A stretch of DNA of 64,000 bases from Novosphingobium sp. JCM 18896 (lineage in GTDB: Bacteria > Pseudomonadota > Alphaproteobacteria > Sphingomonadales > Sphingomonadaceae): contig NZ_JAPCZF010000007.1 in the NCBI RefSeq assembly GCF_025938095.1, forward strand, positions 1 to 64,000, given 5' to 3'. The notes below the pieces were generated by a model that was not told the DNA's origin, made no database searches, and saw only the letters and a list, made by a program, of their open reading frames with translations. The translations under genes and the position numbers were made by a program. Every line of letters begins with the position of its first letter. Position 1 is the first letter of the stretch. Of this stretch, positions 24,267 to 33,030 are shown piece after piece.

Positions 24267-27052
24267 CAGGAAACCACCATAATGCCGGTGGGAATGACCT
24301 TCCTCGCTCCAACGTTCCCGGACAAACGATACTCGGCCGAATATGAGCCAAGATTAGCGATCGCTGCGCTCAACATGACGATCAGTGAACCGTCACCCTC
24401 CCTGCGCGTGATCCGAGCCGTGTACAGCGTCGCCCGGTCGCGCGTTGCCTTCACGAAGGGATAGATGTGGAACCCGCATTGCGAAGCTGCATAAGCGGGC
24501 AGGCCGAATCTAACACCGAATCTATCGAGGAGATCCTGTGGAACGTCGCGAGGCCTGTTTTCGTCCAGCGGTTGGATCGCAAAGCACATCGCTCCGAAGG
24601 ACGGTCCAGCCTGCTCAATCGCCAAATTGAACAGAAGATCAAGGTCGCTCGCCTGCAAACCCGCATCACTGACTGACGCTTCCGCAACGGGCTTGGCACG
24701 CGCCGACATCGCGTCATCTATGGATGGCGGCGGATCCGAACGAAGCACTCTGGTGGCGGGAAGACGGTCGAATGCCTCATCCACTGGCGCTATCTCGCGA
24801 CGAATGGCGTCGAGACTATGGATCTGTTCATCAGAACGATACGACAGCACCCTGTCGCCCTCGACCCGCGCAAACGTCGACCACGAAACATACCAGCGCG
24901 AGCCGGCGGGAGAGGCATTCTTGCCTCCGACAAGGGCCGCGCTGCGCGAATAGAAGCCGTCAGACAGGTTGAGCATCCATCGCGTCCCGGTCGTCATCGC
25001 TCCGGGAAGTCCTGCGAGCAGGGGCGGCTCTTCGTTCGCTTGCACATAGGCGTCGCCTTCACGCCCCGAAACCATCCGCATCGTAAGGAGGTCGCCGGAC
25101 CTGGCATCCCCTTTCAGGCTTTCGATCACGCGAAGCACCACCGTCGAGCGATAACCGTCACCGAGTTGGGCCTCGTAAGTCCGTACGGGTTCGACCACTA
25201 CAGTTTCTCTCGCCAACACCGCCTGGTTCGCAGGCGTGGCAAACCCGTTCTGACGCACCCAGGCATTCACAGGATCGATCCCCGCGGCCTGCAATGCGCG
25301 GATGCGGTCGGCGGTGAACCCCAAGGTCACGAGAAAGCGGGCGATATCTAATGACTGCACGCGGCTAGGCTTACGAGGGGGATCGGTTTCTCCGCCGCCT
25401 GCAAGGATCGCAGGTACTGGCGTCGCTTCGATCAGCGTGCGGATCACTGCAAAATCGGGTGCTGCTTCGGCGGCCCGGTCGACGACCTCCAGCGCATCAG
25501 GGATGTAGCTTCCCGCCAGTGTTGCCCCGTCGGTGGTGAGATCGATATCCGGTGAGAGGTTGACCTGACCAGTCTGCGCCGCCTGCGCGAGGCCTCTTAA
25601 ATCTGACACATCGGTCAACGTCAGCCGTCCTGCCTGGATGTCCCATCCGACACGGGCCTCTATGCCAATGGCTTCAAGTTGGTCGCGCAATTTCTGCCGC
25701 TTAGACTGCAACACCGCCAGCGGACGCGGAACAGCAACAGTGGTAATAAGCGGCCGAAGATCGGCCGGTACGGCGACAAGCAGCCGCGCATCCTCACCGC
25801 CCATCAGATAAAGGGTTGCCTTGCCATCATAGGCGGCAAGGCCGCCAAAGCGATCAGGCGCTGACTTGCTCAATTGCGGCGCCAGCGCTGCCAGGCGTTC
25901 CGTCAATGCCTCGGTCCTGCGAAGCCCGGCAAGCGCGTCCGCTTTGCTGACCTTTTGATCCCTCGCGATGCCCTCGGCCTGCGCCTGTAGCACCCGGTCC
26001 CTATATCCAGCCCAGGTTTCGAAGCTGGCGATAAACATGTACGGTCCGGGACAGCGCGGGTCCGTGTCGATGACTGGTTCACTCCAGCCTTTGGGTATGG
26101 CAGAGCTTTCTAGCGCGGCATCCTCGCCGACCGCAACGCGGGCTCCATTCTCGCGATCGACAATCGCGATCACGCCGTTTTGGCTACGATCGACGGCGGC
26201 CTCATTCGACCACAGGATGGTGCGGGGACCATCTTCCCCCTGTAAGGACAGGCAGCCTTCGTAGACGATGATCTTGCGTTTCGAAGACGGCATCATCGTC
26301 GACAATTCGCCTCGCCGATAGTAGGCGCGGGGGAAGGCGTGCAGCCTCGCATCGCCCGCGAAGGGAGGAGGAACGTTAAACCGAAGCGGGCGCGGCGGGA
26401 TCAGATCGACATAGCCGGGGATGTTGATGCGTCCAGCTTTCTGGGCGCTGCGAACGATGTCCGCCTCTACGGCAAGGCCGATCTCGACACGCCCGGTCTG
26501 CTCGCTTGAAGAACTGTAGCTGGGACGTGCATTGATGGCAGTCAGCTCGCGCGTCAGCCGCTCCTGCGTAGCGCGCAACGCCGCTAGCGTCGGTCCCGGG
26601 CGGTCAAGCGGTTCGAACAAGGGATCCCGCGTGTATTTGGAGAGCGTCCGCGCAGCATCGCGGGTGAAGGCCACGACGACGCGGTATTTTGGCTGATGTT
26701 CGATCCAGAGGCCCGCAAATGTGGAGGCCTCCTGTTCGGTTACGGCCGACATGACCGCGCCTATGCTGTCTGGCGGTGGCGGGGGCGGTGGACCCGGCTC
26801 TGTGCGGGGGGCGACTGCATGACGGTTCTGGATTTCCATGCGCCGTTGAGCCTCGGCGATCGAGACGCACTGGCTTTCCGCATACCATGCGACCCCGCGA
26901 TACGGTCCGGAATAGCCCTCGATTGCCCCGCGTTCCTCGACGGTGAGCGCCGAGCATCGTTCAGCGAGAGGAGAGGTGTCCTGCCCCCACGCAGCGCCGG
27001 CTGCCACGCAAGGCAAAAGGATTAGAACGCATTTTTTCGCAAGTGACGGCAT
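24266..27052 (-). CDS. Large exported protein with internally duplicated module, 928 aa
   Basis: A signal peptide (MPSLAKKCVLILLPCVAAGA, ending AWG) opens the protein; ATG 27052 is chosen because the longer frame hides it. A run of Pro (residues about 88-94) separates a Cys-containing N-terminal part from the body. Two related modules are visible: residues about 115-220 (TLAALRATQERLTRELTAIN, TGRVEIG, AGRINIPGYVDL) and about 405-510 (PLAVLQSKRQKLRDQLEAIG, AGRLTLTDV, TGQVNLSPDIDL). The C-terminal half has a beta-rich part (YRSTVVLRVIESLKGD) and Cys pairs. No family is recognised; it is periplasmic or surface-exposed and coupled to a META lipoprotein. Confidence 0.75.
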   Translation of the reverse strand: MPSLAKKCVLILLPCVAAGAAWGQDTSPLAERCSALTVEERGAIEGYSGPYRGVAWYAESQCVSIAEAQRRMEIQNRHAVAPRTEPGPPPPPPPDSIGAVMSAVTEQEASTFAGLWIEHQPKYRVVVAFTRDAARTLSKYTRDPLFEPLDRPGPTLAALRATQERLTRELTAINARPSYSSSSEQTGRVEIGLAVEADIVRSAQKAGRINIPGYVDLIPPRPLRFNVPPPFAGDARLHAFPRAYYRRGELSTMMPSSKRKIIVYEGCLSLQGEDGPRTILWSNEAAVDRSQNGVIAIVDRENGARVAVGEDAALESSAIPKGWSEPVIDTDPRCPGPYMFIASFETWAGYRDRVLQAQAEGIARDQKVSKADALAGLRRTEALTERLAALAPQLSKSAPDRFGGLAAYDGKATLYLMGGEDARLLVAVPADLRPLITTVAVPRPLAVLQSKRQKLRDQLEAIGIEARVGWDIQAGRLTLTDVSDLRGLAQAAQTGQVNLSPDIDLTTDGATLAGSYIPDALEVVDRAAEAAPDFAVIRTLIEATPVPAILAGGGETDPPRKPSRVQSLDIARFLVTLGFTADRIRALQAAGIDPVNAWVRQNGFATPANQAVLARETVVVEPVRTYEAQLGDGYRSTVVLRVIESLKGDARSGDLLTMRMVSGREGDAYVQANEEPPLLAGLPGAMTTGTRWMLNLSDGFYSRSAALVGGKNASPAGSRWYVSWSTFARVEGDRVLSYRSDEQIHSLDAIRREIAPVDEAFDRLPATRVLRSDPPPSIDDAMSARAKPVAEASVSDAGLQASDLDLLFNLAIEQAGPSFGAMCFAIQPLDENRPRDVPQDLLDRFGVRFGLPAYAASQCGFHIYPFVKATRDRATLYTARITRREGDGSLIVMLSAAIANLGSYSAEYRLSGNVGARKVIPTGIMVVS

Positions 27053-27173
27053 CCATGATCCTCTCTCAGACCTAGCACACACCAGCCAAATGAATGACTG
27101 GTGAGTTAGATGCCTGGGAACCAATCCCGAGAGGGAAGCTATTGCTTTGAATAATGTCTCGCGGGATTCATAA

Positions 27174-27713
27174 ATGCGGCTCAATCGCTGTTTTTGCTTG
27201 GTCTTAACGACGTGCCTGGTCGTCGGGAGTTCAGGATGTTCCGACGTTCCACCTTGGTCACGGCAGAAAGTTCAAGGAAGCGAAAAATCCGTCGCCGGCT
27301 TGCCTCAGTTCCGGTCTGCCGATCGGTTCGTGATCTCGGGCTGCTGTTCGCTTCCGAAAGTCGTCTCGAATGACATCAAGCCCGGAAACGGGATTGATTC
27401 CGAGATCTACGAGTTGCGAGGATCGACATACAAAATCGATTTCGTTTTCGGACCCTACGATGGCGGTAGACCTATGTCTGGGTACGAAGAGTATTCTCGT
27501 AAGAAAATTGATGAAGTTGAACTGGTCGCGTTCCGATGGCGCCAAAAAAATCATGCTGCCCCAGAGGGTGACTTGCTTTGGTTGGCGCAGGTTGGAGGCC
27601 GAACGATCGATCGGGTGGATTATTCGCCTTGGACACTCCGGATGATGGCAAAGTGCGCGTCGCCCTCTGCATGCGCTTCGGCATCGAAAATCGCTGATAC
27701 CATGCGATTTTGA
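27174..27713 (+). CDS. Hypothetical lipoprotein, 179 aa
   Basis: A signal peptide with a lipobox-like GSSGC (Cys22) predicts a lipid-anchored envelope protein. Notable segments are FVISGCCSLPKVVS, IDFVFGPYDGGRPMSGYEEY and VELVAFRWR. No family is recognised. It is divergent from the 928-aa gene, with about 120 bases between starts that must hold both promoters. Confidence 0.6.
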   Translation: MRLNRCFCLVLTTCLVVGSSGCSDVPPWSRQKVQGSEKSVAGLPQFRSADRFVISGCCSLPKVVSNDIKPGNGIDSEIYELRGSTYKIDFVFGPYDGGRPMSGYEEYSRKKIDEVELVAFRWRQKNHAAPEGDLLWLAQVGGRTIDRVDYSPWTLRMMAKCASPSACASASKIADTMRF

Positions 27714-27961
27714 GCTGAAGGGGAGGTCGGTGCGAAAGGTGCTGCTGAAAGGCAGGTGACAGCCCAACAACGGTCATTGCCAGCAAAGCGATGAGCGGCA
27801 GCAAAGTCCCAAGGCTTGTCGTTTGCGCCAACGCAGCGACGAGATGAACAGACGGCAGGCACCAGGGAAGGCAAGCGAACTGTCTAACGGCAGCTCTGTC
27901 GGCGAAGGCCGATAACGCTTCCGGCACCACGGCCTGGCACCTTGCGACAGCGCCGATCATA

Positions 27962-28300
27962 TCAGCTTCGGTGAACGTCCGATCTTGCACGGTCCTGCCG
28001 ATTTGACCGCCTGTACCGAGCGATTAGCGCGGCTACCCATTCTGTGTCGTTGAACTTGCACTGTCGGTTGGCTGAGGGCGACGTCAGATTGATGCGGATC
28101 CACCCCATACATTCGACATCGCCGTCGGGCGCGAGTTGCGAAAGCAAAAGGACACCGGGGCACGCAGGCGCCCCGGTCGCATCGTTCGGGATGCCTACGA
28201 ACCGGAGCGCCTTTAGGGCGAGCCTGATCTCTGGCCCCGTTTGCTTACCTTCGTCGGACCGAAGCGCGGCTCGTCGAAGCACCTCCATAGCCTCATCCAT
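27962..28300 (-). CDS. Hypothetical protein, 112 aa (third of a small operon)
   Basis: ATG 28300 overlaps the stop of the preceding gene (ATGGATGA), so it is translated by coupling; an upstream in-frame start is rejected for this reason. The product is soluble, with EIRLALKALRFVGIP, CPGVLLLSQLAPDGDVECMG and a basic C-terminus. No family is recognised. It is the last of three small genes read leftwards from 28860. Confidence 0.55.
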   Translation of the reverse strand: MDEAMEVLRRAALRSDEGKQTGPEIRLALKALRFVGIPNDATGAPACPGVLLLSQLAPDGDVECMGWIRINLTSPSANRQCKFNDTEWVAALIARYRRSNRQDRARSDVHRS

Positions 28301-28484
28301 CGCCGAGCATCTTGATTGTCTCGGACGCAAATCCGCGCATCACCATCTGCCAGTAAGGCGGCGCGTCCGACCATTGGTCTGGGTCGATCTCACGATCGCG
28401 GCGGCTTTCCCACATGCGCGCGGCTAGCTCCTCGACGAGGCTTTCGCGATCGTTGGTAGTGCAAAGGCGGCAGCGGTGGGCCAC
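28293..28484 (-). CDS. Hypothetical protein, 63 aa
   Basis: A short soluble protein with an N-terminal MAHRCRLCTTND, an acidic helix (ESLVEELAARMWESRRDREI) and PPYWQMVMRGFASETIKML. The paired Cys (CRLC) could bind metal, but no second pair is present. It starts 5 bases after the stop of the upstream gene and overlaps the downstream one by 8 bases, a typical tight operon. Small coupled genes of this kind are common in prophage or plasmid regions; no phage structural gene is near. Confidence 0.55.
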   Translation of the reverse strand: MAHRCRLCTTNDRESLVEELAARMWESRRDREIDPDQWSDAPPYWQMVMRGFASETIKMLGDG

Positions 28485-28488
28485 GGCG

Positions 28489-28860
28489 TCAATTTGCCGT
28501 GCTCGATCGGCGAAGGCGCAGCATATCGAGAATGTCGACAGTTTGCCGATCCCCGGCTTCCTTCAGCATCTCGGCCGCAGATCGCACGAGCTTCGCGTGC
28601 TCCTCGGCGCGTAGCCGGACGTCGCGCTTCGTTTTTAGGCTGAGATCACCTGCGATCAGCATCGCCTGGGCGAGGCAAAGGATATCCTCAAGCTCGGCAT
28701 AGCCCAATGTCGCGTCGCCCGGGGACGTCTCTCGATCACAGAGCGAATAGAAAGCGGACTGAATGACAGTCTGAGCGCGCATATACCGCTTGGTGTGTTC
28801 GTCGGCATCATCGGGGATTGAGCTGAACAGTTCCAGGGGCACTTCAAGATCGTCGGGCAT
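28489..28860 (-). CDS. Hypothetical helical protein, 123 aa
   Basis: First gene of a three-gene unit. The sequence is acidic at the N-terminus (MPDDLEVPLELFSSIPDDAD) and helical thereafter (RYMRAQTVIQSAFYSLCDRE, ELEDILCLAQAMLIAGDLSL, RLRAEEHAKLVRSAAEML). It is cytoplasmic and has no recognised domain. ATG 28860 is preferred over an ATG eight codons earlier, though both are possible. Confidence 0.55.
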   Translation of the reverse strand: MPDDLEVPLELFSSIPDDADEHTKRYMRAQTVIQSAFYSLCDRETSPGDATLGYAELEDILCLAQAMLIAGDLSLKTKRDVRLRAEEHAKLVRSAAEMLKEAGDRQTVDILDMLRLRRSSTAN

Positions 28861-29189
28861 TCCAACCTCCGGGCGACTCAGCAAACCACGGCGTTAGCAT
28901 GTTCCCCTTGCGTTCCGAAAGTCGGCGAGTAAATCGGGACCGTCTGAGCCTCTCAGAGACAAACATCCAAAGCCGCTTCAGTTCGCAGCGCGAAGCCTGA
29001 GTGAAAGGTGATAGCTTATCGCCGGGAGCAGCGCCCAAGGCCAACGACAAGCCGTCGCCCTTCTCGAACCCCCCAGGGCGACGGCCAGGTCGAAGTTTCG
29101 CCCGTTGTGCGCACGACAATACCTTCTGCTTGTAGAGGCGACCGAGCGCTGCCAGCATGGCCCGCTGTGAATACATGGGGACGATCGCG

Positions 29190-29618
29190 ATGATTAGGTT
29201 AGGCCTTGGGCTGGTCGCGCTAGCTTTCGGAACCCAGGCGGAAGCCGCGGACCTAGTCTGTGCTGCTACCGAAACCCGCACCACTTACCTGATCAGTGAT
29301 CGACCTTCGGTGACACAGGCTCAGCCCGGGACCGCGAAAGAAGGCTTTCGAATCAAGCTGGAGGGCGCCTCAGGGCCAGACGTCCTGTGGAATGAACCGC
29401 AGTTTGGCTTTTCGTCCGCCAGAGCAGGCGGACTCAACTTAAGGTCGCTTGAGGGCTCCGATCTGAGTAAGTCATTTGCCCTCGCCGCTGGTGGCGATGT
29501 GATGAGCTATCTGATTCACGTGAACGTGGACGACAAGGGCACTAAGCGCTTCGCAGCGGTTTCAACGATGTTCGTTGGGAACTATGCCGTCATGACATCG
29601 TACGGGATCTGCAGATGA
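29190..29618 (+). CDS. Hypothetical exported protein, 142 aa
   Basis: The signal peptide (MIRLGLGLVALAFGTQAEAA) sets the start at 29190; two earlier in-frame starts would extend it with polar residues. The mature part is beta-rich (FRIKLEGASGPDVLWNEPQF, SYLIHVNVDDKGTKRFAAVS), with Cys near both ends (LVCAA and YGICR) that may pair. No family is known. It stands alone, with 313 bases of empty sequence after it. Confidence 0.6.
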   Translation: MIRLGLGLVALAFGTQAEAADLVCAATETRTTYLISDRPSVTQAQPGTAKEGFRIKLEGASGPDVLWNEPQFGFSSARAGGLNLRSLEGSDLSKSFALAAGGDVMSYLIHVNVDDKGTKRFAAVSTMFVGNYAVMTSYGICR

Positions 29619-29931
29619 TCAGCACGCTGGGAGATGTCGTGGGCCAAGATCAAACGCCTGCCCCGACCTCCACATCGAGAGCATGACGACAGCGAGCGTT
29701 CGAGCCAAAGCAGTTCGCGCCCGGCTCACACTAGCGCTTGATGCTGTCGCGATATCCGTCACTTAGCGCGCTGTTAACCAACGCGTTATTAAGGGCTGTT
29801 GCGCGGACCCGGCGTCAGCCGTGACCGGGTCCGCACCTCACCGAGGACCCAGATCTCGCGATCGACCTCAACGTTGAAAGCCTCGGTTCAGGCGGCGCTG
29901 CTATCAACGAGGCCCACGTTGGGAGAACATA
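29619..29931. other. Gene-free stretch
   Basis: No gene or repeat copy is recognised here. GGGAGA near 29919 serves the next gene. Confidence 0.5.
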
Positions 29932-30168
29932 ATGTCCGATCATGCTGTGATCTATGCCGGCTGCGAATGCGGCGGCGAGCGTTACGCGGTCCCTTTGCAG
30001 GGCCGAGATCTTGAGTCATTGCGCTTCACGTGTCCCCACTGTGGCTTGGTGGAATCGTTTGGCACCGAGCAGATCGCAGCGCTGAAAAATCATTTCGGCG
30101 ACGCTGTCGGCCCGCTCAGCTCAGGCTTTCAGGCGAGACTCGAAGCTGAGGTACGTCAACCTCACTAG
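29932..30168 (+). CDS. Small zinc-ribbon-like protein, 78 aa
   Basis: Two Cys pairs are visible, CECGG near residue 11 and CPHCG near residue 34, spaced as in a rubredoxin-type zinc ribbon. A helical tail follows (TEQIAALKNHFGD). GGGAGA lies 7 bases upstream of the ATG. A nucleic-acid or protein-binding role is suggested by the fold only. Confidence 0.6.
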   Translation: MSDHAVIYAGCECGGERYAVPLQGRDLESLRFTCPHCGLVESFGTEQIAALKNHFGDAVGPLSSGFQARLEAEVRQPH

Positions 30169-30966
30169 GAGACCGGGTCAACGAGTTTGGCCTCGCCGCC
30201 GTGTCTCCTATCGGTATGTGAGCGCCAATCGAGTAGCTCCACTCGACTAGGCCGGGCGCTGGGTAGCCTACGGCGCCCGGCCACATTCAGCGCGTTGCTT
30301 TGTTTGCCGCCAGAAGCGCTTGATTGCCGACAAGCCCGCTAGCTTGGCGATCGACAGATTTTGCTTGAACGATAGTCGCGCTCCCTGCCCGGAGGCTTGC
30401 TGAGCGGGATGAATATCGCAACCTCGAACGGGTCGCCGGTGGTGAGCCCGCCGACGACCCTGACCACCATTGCGGATTAGGAGGCGCTAAGTGGCTTTGG
30501 CCAAGATAGTGCCTGCCAACAAACTCGCTACCTAAAAAAGAAACCCCCGCCGAAGCGAGGGTTGGGGTTAGGTGCGCCGGGACAACAGGTCGCTCAAGAA
30601 GCCCCCGCGGCACTCCTTCGAGCACGGCGTCGCAGTGATCGCTAGGTCATTGGATGTCAATTAGATAACTGGCCGTTGCGCCGGAGGGCGATTCGATTGG
30701 GCGCTGCGCTCATGCTCTGCGACCGGCCGATGTCGTGCTCGCCCTACGATCCCCTGAAGTATCGGATGTCAGCCGCCGGAATGTCGACAAAGGCCGTCGC
30801 CCTACTCGCGCCGCCCAAGGTTGGCGGCCAGTTCGACCAATCATCAGGGCGCTTCCGCCCGCCCGCGTCGCTTTCATCCAAATTGGAGGCATTGCCGCTT
30901 GTGAGAAAGCGGGTTGGTGGTTTGATCACAGTTCGCGCGTGAGGGGCACGCGCTGGGGGGCCAATC
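30169..30966. other. Gene-free stretch with a minus-strand terminator
   Basis: About 800 bases with no supported gene. The one clear structure is a terminator reading leftwards at 30533-30562. Short open frames here have no ribosome binding site and no protein-like pattern. Confidence 0.5.
30533..30562 (-). terminator. Orphan intrinsic terminator
   Basis: Read on the minus strand the stem CCCTCGC/GCGGGGG has a TTCG loop and is followed by GTTTCTTTTTT. It would end a leftward transcript starting between about 30570 and 30960, yet no leftward gene is seen there, so it may belong to a small RNA or a lost gene. Confidence 0.6.
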
Positions 30967-31608
30967 ATGAAACAAGCTATCGCGCTTCTTGCGCTGTCGG
31001 CAGCCGTGCCGGCTTTCGCTCAAAACGCAGCCGTCGTGGCGCAGCCTGCCGCGCCCGCCCAGGTCGCCGTCATCCAGCCGAACACCACGGACAACGTTCT
31101 CCGTGCCGGTAACGAGATCCCGCTCATCATCCGCGAGGAACTGACCACCAAGAAGAAACAGCTCCGCGTCGGGCAGCGCATCCAGATGGAAGTCTCGGCG
31201 AACGTGACGCAGAACGGGGTGACCGTAATTCCCGCTGGCACACCTGCGGTCGGTGAGATCACCGAAGTGCGCAACAAGGGCATGTGGGGCAAGTCGGGTT
31301 ACATCGGGGCTCGCGTGCTCTCGTTGCGCCTGGGCGACCGCCACGTGCGCCTGACAGGCACATTCGACGACAAGGGTGTGACCGGCACTGGCGGCGTCGT
31401 CGCAGCTGTCGCCTTCATCCCGGTCGCTGGGTTCTTTACCACCGGCACCAGCGCCTACATCGCCAGCGGCTCGGCTACGAAGGGCTTCTTGGACGAGGAT
31501 ATCGTGTTCCGTACCGTCGCGCCCGTACAGGTCTTGGAGGTGCCCGCCGCTGCGCCCGCTCCAGTGGCCGCAGGGGTGATCCCCGCCGCCGTCACGACGA
31601 AACCGTGA
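30967..31608 (+). CDS. Exported beta-rich protein, 213 aa
   Basis: A signal peptide (MKQAIALLALSAAVPAFAQ) leads to an Ala/Pro/Val-rich stretch. A beta-rich domain follows (NEIPLIIREELTTKKKQLRV, GQRIQMEVSANV, VTVIPAGTPAVGEITEV, HVRLTGTFDDKG). This looks like the OB- or SH3-like beta-barrels of envelope proteins; TrbI/VirB10-like similarity is only superficial. A Gly-rich hydrophobic segment (GGVVAAVAFIPVAGFFTTGT) may insert in a membrane. It is first in a four-gene operon with overlapping starts and stops. Confidence 0.65.
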   Translation: MKQAIALLALSAAVPAFAQNAAVVAQPAAPAQVAVIQPNTTDNVLRAGNEIPLIIREELTTKKKQLRVGQRIQMEVSANVTQNGVTVIPAGTPAVGEITEVRNKGMWGKSGYIGARVLSLRLGDRHVRLTGTFDDKGVTGTGGVVAAVAFIPVAGFFTTGTSAYIASGSATKGFLDEDIVFRTVAPVQVLEVPAAAPAPVAAGVIPAAVTTKP

Positions 31609-31898
31609 GCGACAAGGGAACGGCAGCCAGCCGGCGTTATATGATCGCTGGCTTGCTCGCTCTCGTGCTTGTGCCAGGGGAAGCAGAGGCCAAGCGGAGA
31701 TCATCCTCCAAGAGGCGGTCTAGCGGGCGGCGTCGATCAAGCGGCGGGTCAGCCAGCTACTTCTCGTCATCAAGCGCCGACGTGTCTTTCAGCAGTTGCG
31801 CAGATGCTCGGGCCAACGGCTATCGTCGTATGCGATCCGGTGATCCGGGCTATAGTAGGCGCTTGGATCGCGACGGCGACGGGATCGCCTGCGAGTGA
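31605..31898 (+). CDS. Excalibur calcium-binding domain protein, 97 aa
   Basis: GTG 31605 overlaps the previous stop (GTGA). A short hydrophobic segment (MIAGLLALVLVPGEAEA) is followed by an Arg/Ser/Lys-rich linker. The C-terminal excalibur domain has CADARANGYRRM and DRDGDGIACE, the Dx(D/N)xDGxxCE loop that binds calcium, with the paired Cys. Such domains often accompany secreted nucleases, and a nuclease-like gene lies two genes downstream in the same operon. Confidence 0.8.
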   Translation: MSDKGTAASRRYMIAGLLALVLVPGEAEAKRRSSSKRRSSGRRRSSGGSASYFSSSSADVSFSSCADARANGYRRMRSGDPGYSRRLDRDGDGIACE

Positions 31899-32128
31899 AA
31901 TGGCTGTTTCTCTATGTCATCTTCGACGTCTTGGTCGGTGGGCTACAGCCGAAGGTTGTCATGCGCCAAGCTTTCGACAACGAGCCAGCCTGCAATGCAT
32001 TCGGACGGGAAATCGAGCGCGAGATCGGATATAAGGACAATTCGCTCAAGAGCTTCTCGACCTGTATCCCAGAGAGCGCATTTCAGGATCGTGGCTTGAA
32101 AGCTGATCGAGTAGACGGAAGAAATTGA
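31895..32128 (+). CDS. Small exported protein, 77 aa
   Basis: GTG 31895 overlaps the preceding stop by four bases. A hydrophobic N-terminus (MKWLFLYVIFDVLVGG) may be a signal peptide or anchor. The rest has two Cys (PACNAFG and STCIPES) likely to pair outside the cytoplasm. No family is recognised; it is tied to its neighbours by coupling. Confidence 0.55.
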   Translation: MKWLFLYVIFDVLVGGLQPKVVMRQAFDNEPACNAFGREIEREIGYKDNSLKSFSTCIPESAFQDRGLKADRVDGRN

Positions 32129-32559
32129 TCTCAGCTATCATTGCAGCCGTGATCGTCCCTGCGGGTCAGGCGTTCGCTTGCACTCCTACAGCAGTCTATG
32201 ACGGTGACGGCCCGATCTGGTGCGCTGAAGGGCCGCGCATACGCCTCGCTGGCATTGCCGCGAGAGAGATGGATGGGAGATGCCGAACCAACCAACCCTG
32301 CCCCGCGGTCAGCGCCGAGCGGTCACGTGACGAGTTGGTGAGGCTGGTCGGCGTTCCAATCGGCCGAGGCCGTGAAGGTCATGTGCTGGTGCGCGGACCA
32401 ACAATGCGCTGTCAGTCGGAAGGTTCGGCCGGCGGATCAAGGACGGCGGCTTGGTGCGTGTCTCCTCGCGGTGGAGATCTGAGCTGCGCTATCGTGCGAG
32501 GTGGCTGGGCGCTTCGCTGGGAGCTATATTGGAAACGCCACCTCTGCGCGGCCGATTAG
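32125..32559 (+). CDS. Thermonuclease-like (SNase-fold) exported protein, 144 aa
   Basis: TTG 32125 overlaps the previous stop. The signal peptide is MISAIIAAVIVPAGQAFA. The mature part starts CTPTAVYDGDGPIWCAEGPR followed by IRLAGIAAREMDGRC, the strand-loop motif of the staphylococcal-nuclease fold (DGD and the IRLxGIxAxE motif). The downstream catalytic Arg region is less clear (ERSRDELVRLVG), and six Cys are present. It could be a secreted nuclease or a catalytically reduced relative. It closes the four-gene operon. Confidence 0.7.
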   Translation: MISAIIAAVIVPAGQAFACTPTAVYDGDGPIWCAEGPRIRLAGIAAREMDGRCRTNQPCPAVSAERSRDELVRLVGVPIGRGREGHVLVRGPTMRCQSEGSAGGSRTAAWCVSPRGGDLSCAIVRGGWALRWELYWKRHLCAAD

Positions 32560-33030
32560 GCTGCATGGGCATCCCACCGAACTGGATATCAATCTGACTC
32601 GACTCGCTTGAATAGGTCGCGTGGCCGCATTTGGTTTTCTGCCTCCAAATGCCGACGATCGGGCCCCCGACTAAGCCTTCCCGGATGTAATGAACGACCG
32701 GCCGCTTTCAAGGACACCGCACCGTTGCTTGAACGGCGGCAATGTCGGCGACCGCCGCCCTGCCCCCGGTCTCGGCGCGTAGCGCCGCTCCCCGACCAGC
32801 TCTCGACGCTCGCCAGTGGGAGGATGACCGTCGGGATCTGACAGAAGCCGACGTGCGAACCGTGAACCCTGCCGATCCGTAGTTGCGCCAGCTGCACACC
32901 GGGTTATGATCGGCGTATGAAGTTCATCACTCTCAATCGCGCGTTCGCCTTCCCGCTGATCTGAGCGGGCCGGGTTCGGCTCCATTGGCGGCATTGCCGC
33001 CCGATGATCCACGCCTTTTTGAGAGACTTT
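32560..33030. other. Intergenic region with one repeat copy
   Basis: No gene is recognised in this 470-base stretch. It contains the best-preserved repeat copy of the window at 32690-32752. Confidence 0.5.
32690..32752 (+). repeat. Dispersed palindromic repeat, copy H (near consensus)
   Basis: The left arm is TGAACGACCGGCCGCTTTCA and the right arm TTGAACGGCGGCAATGTCGG. The inner words GCCGC..TTCAA and TTGAA..GCGGC are complementary. Confidence 0.8.

Noticed and set aside
28899..28935. Possible reverse-oriented repeat copy (TTCCGAAAGTCGGCGAG)
   Set aside because: The match covers one short arm only and could be chance.
30569..30660. 30-codon TTG-initiated frame before the orphan terminator
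   Set aside because: Too short, TTG start without a binding site, no known family; kept only as a possible transcript.
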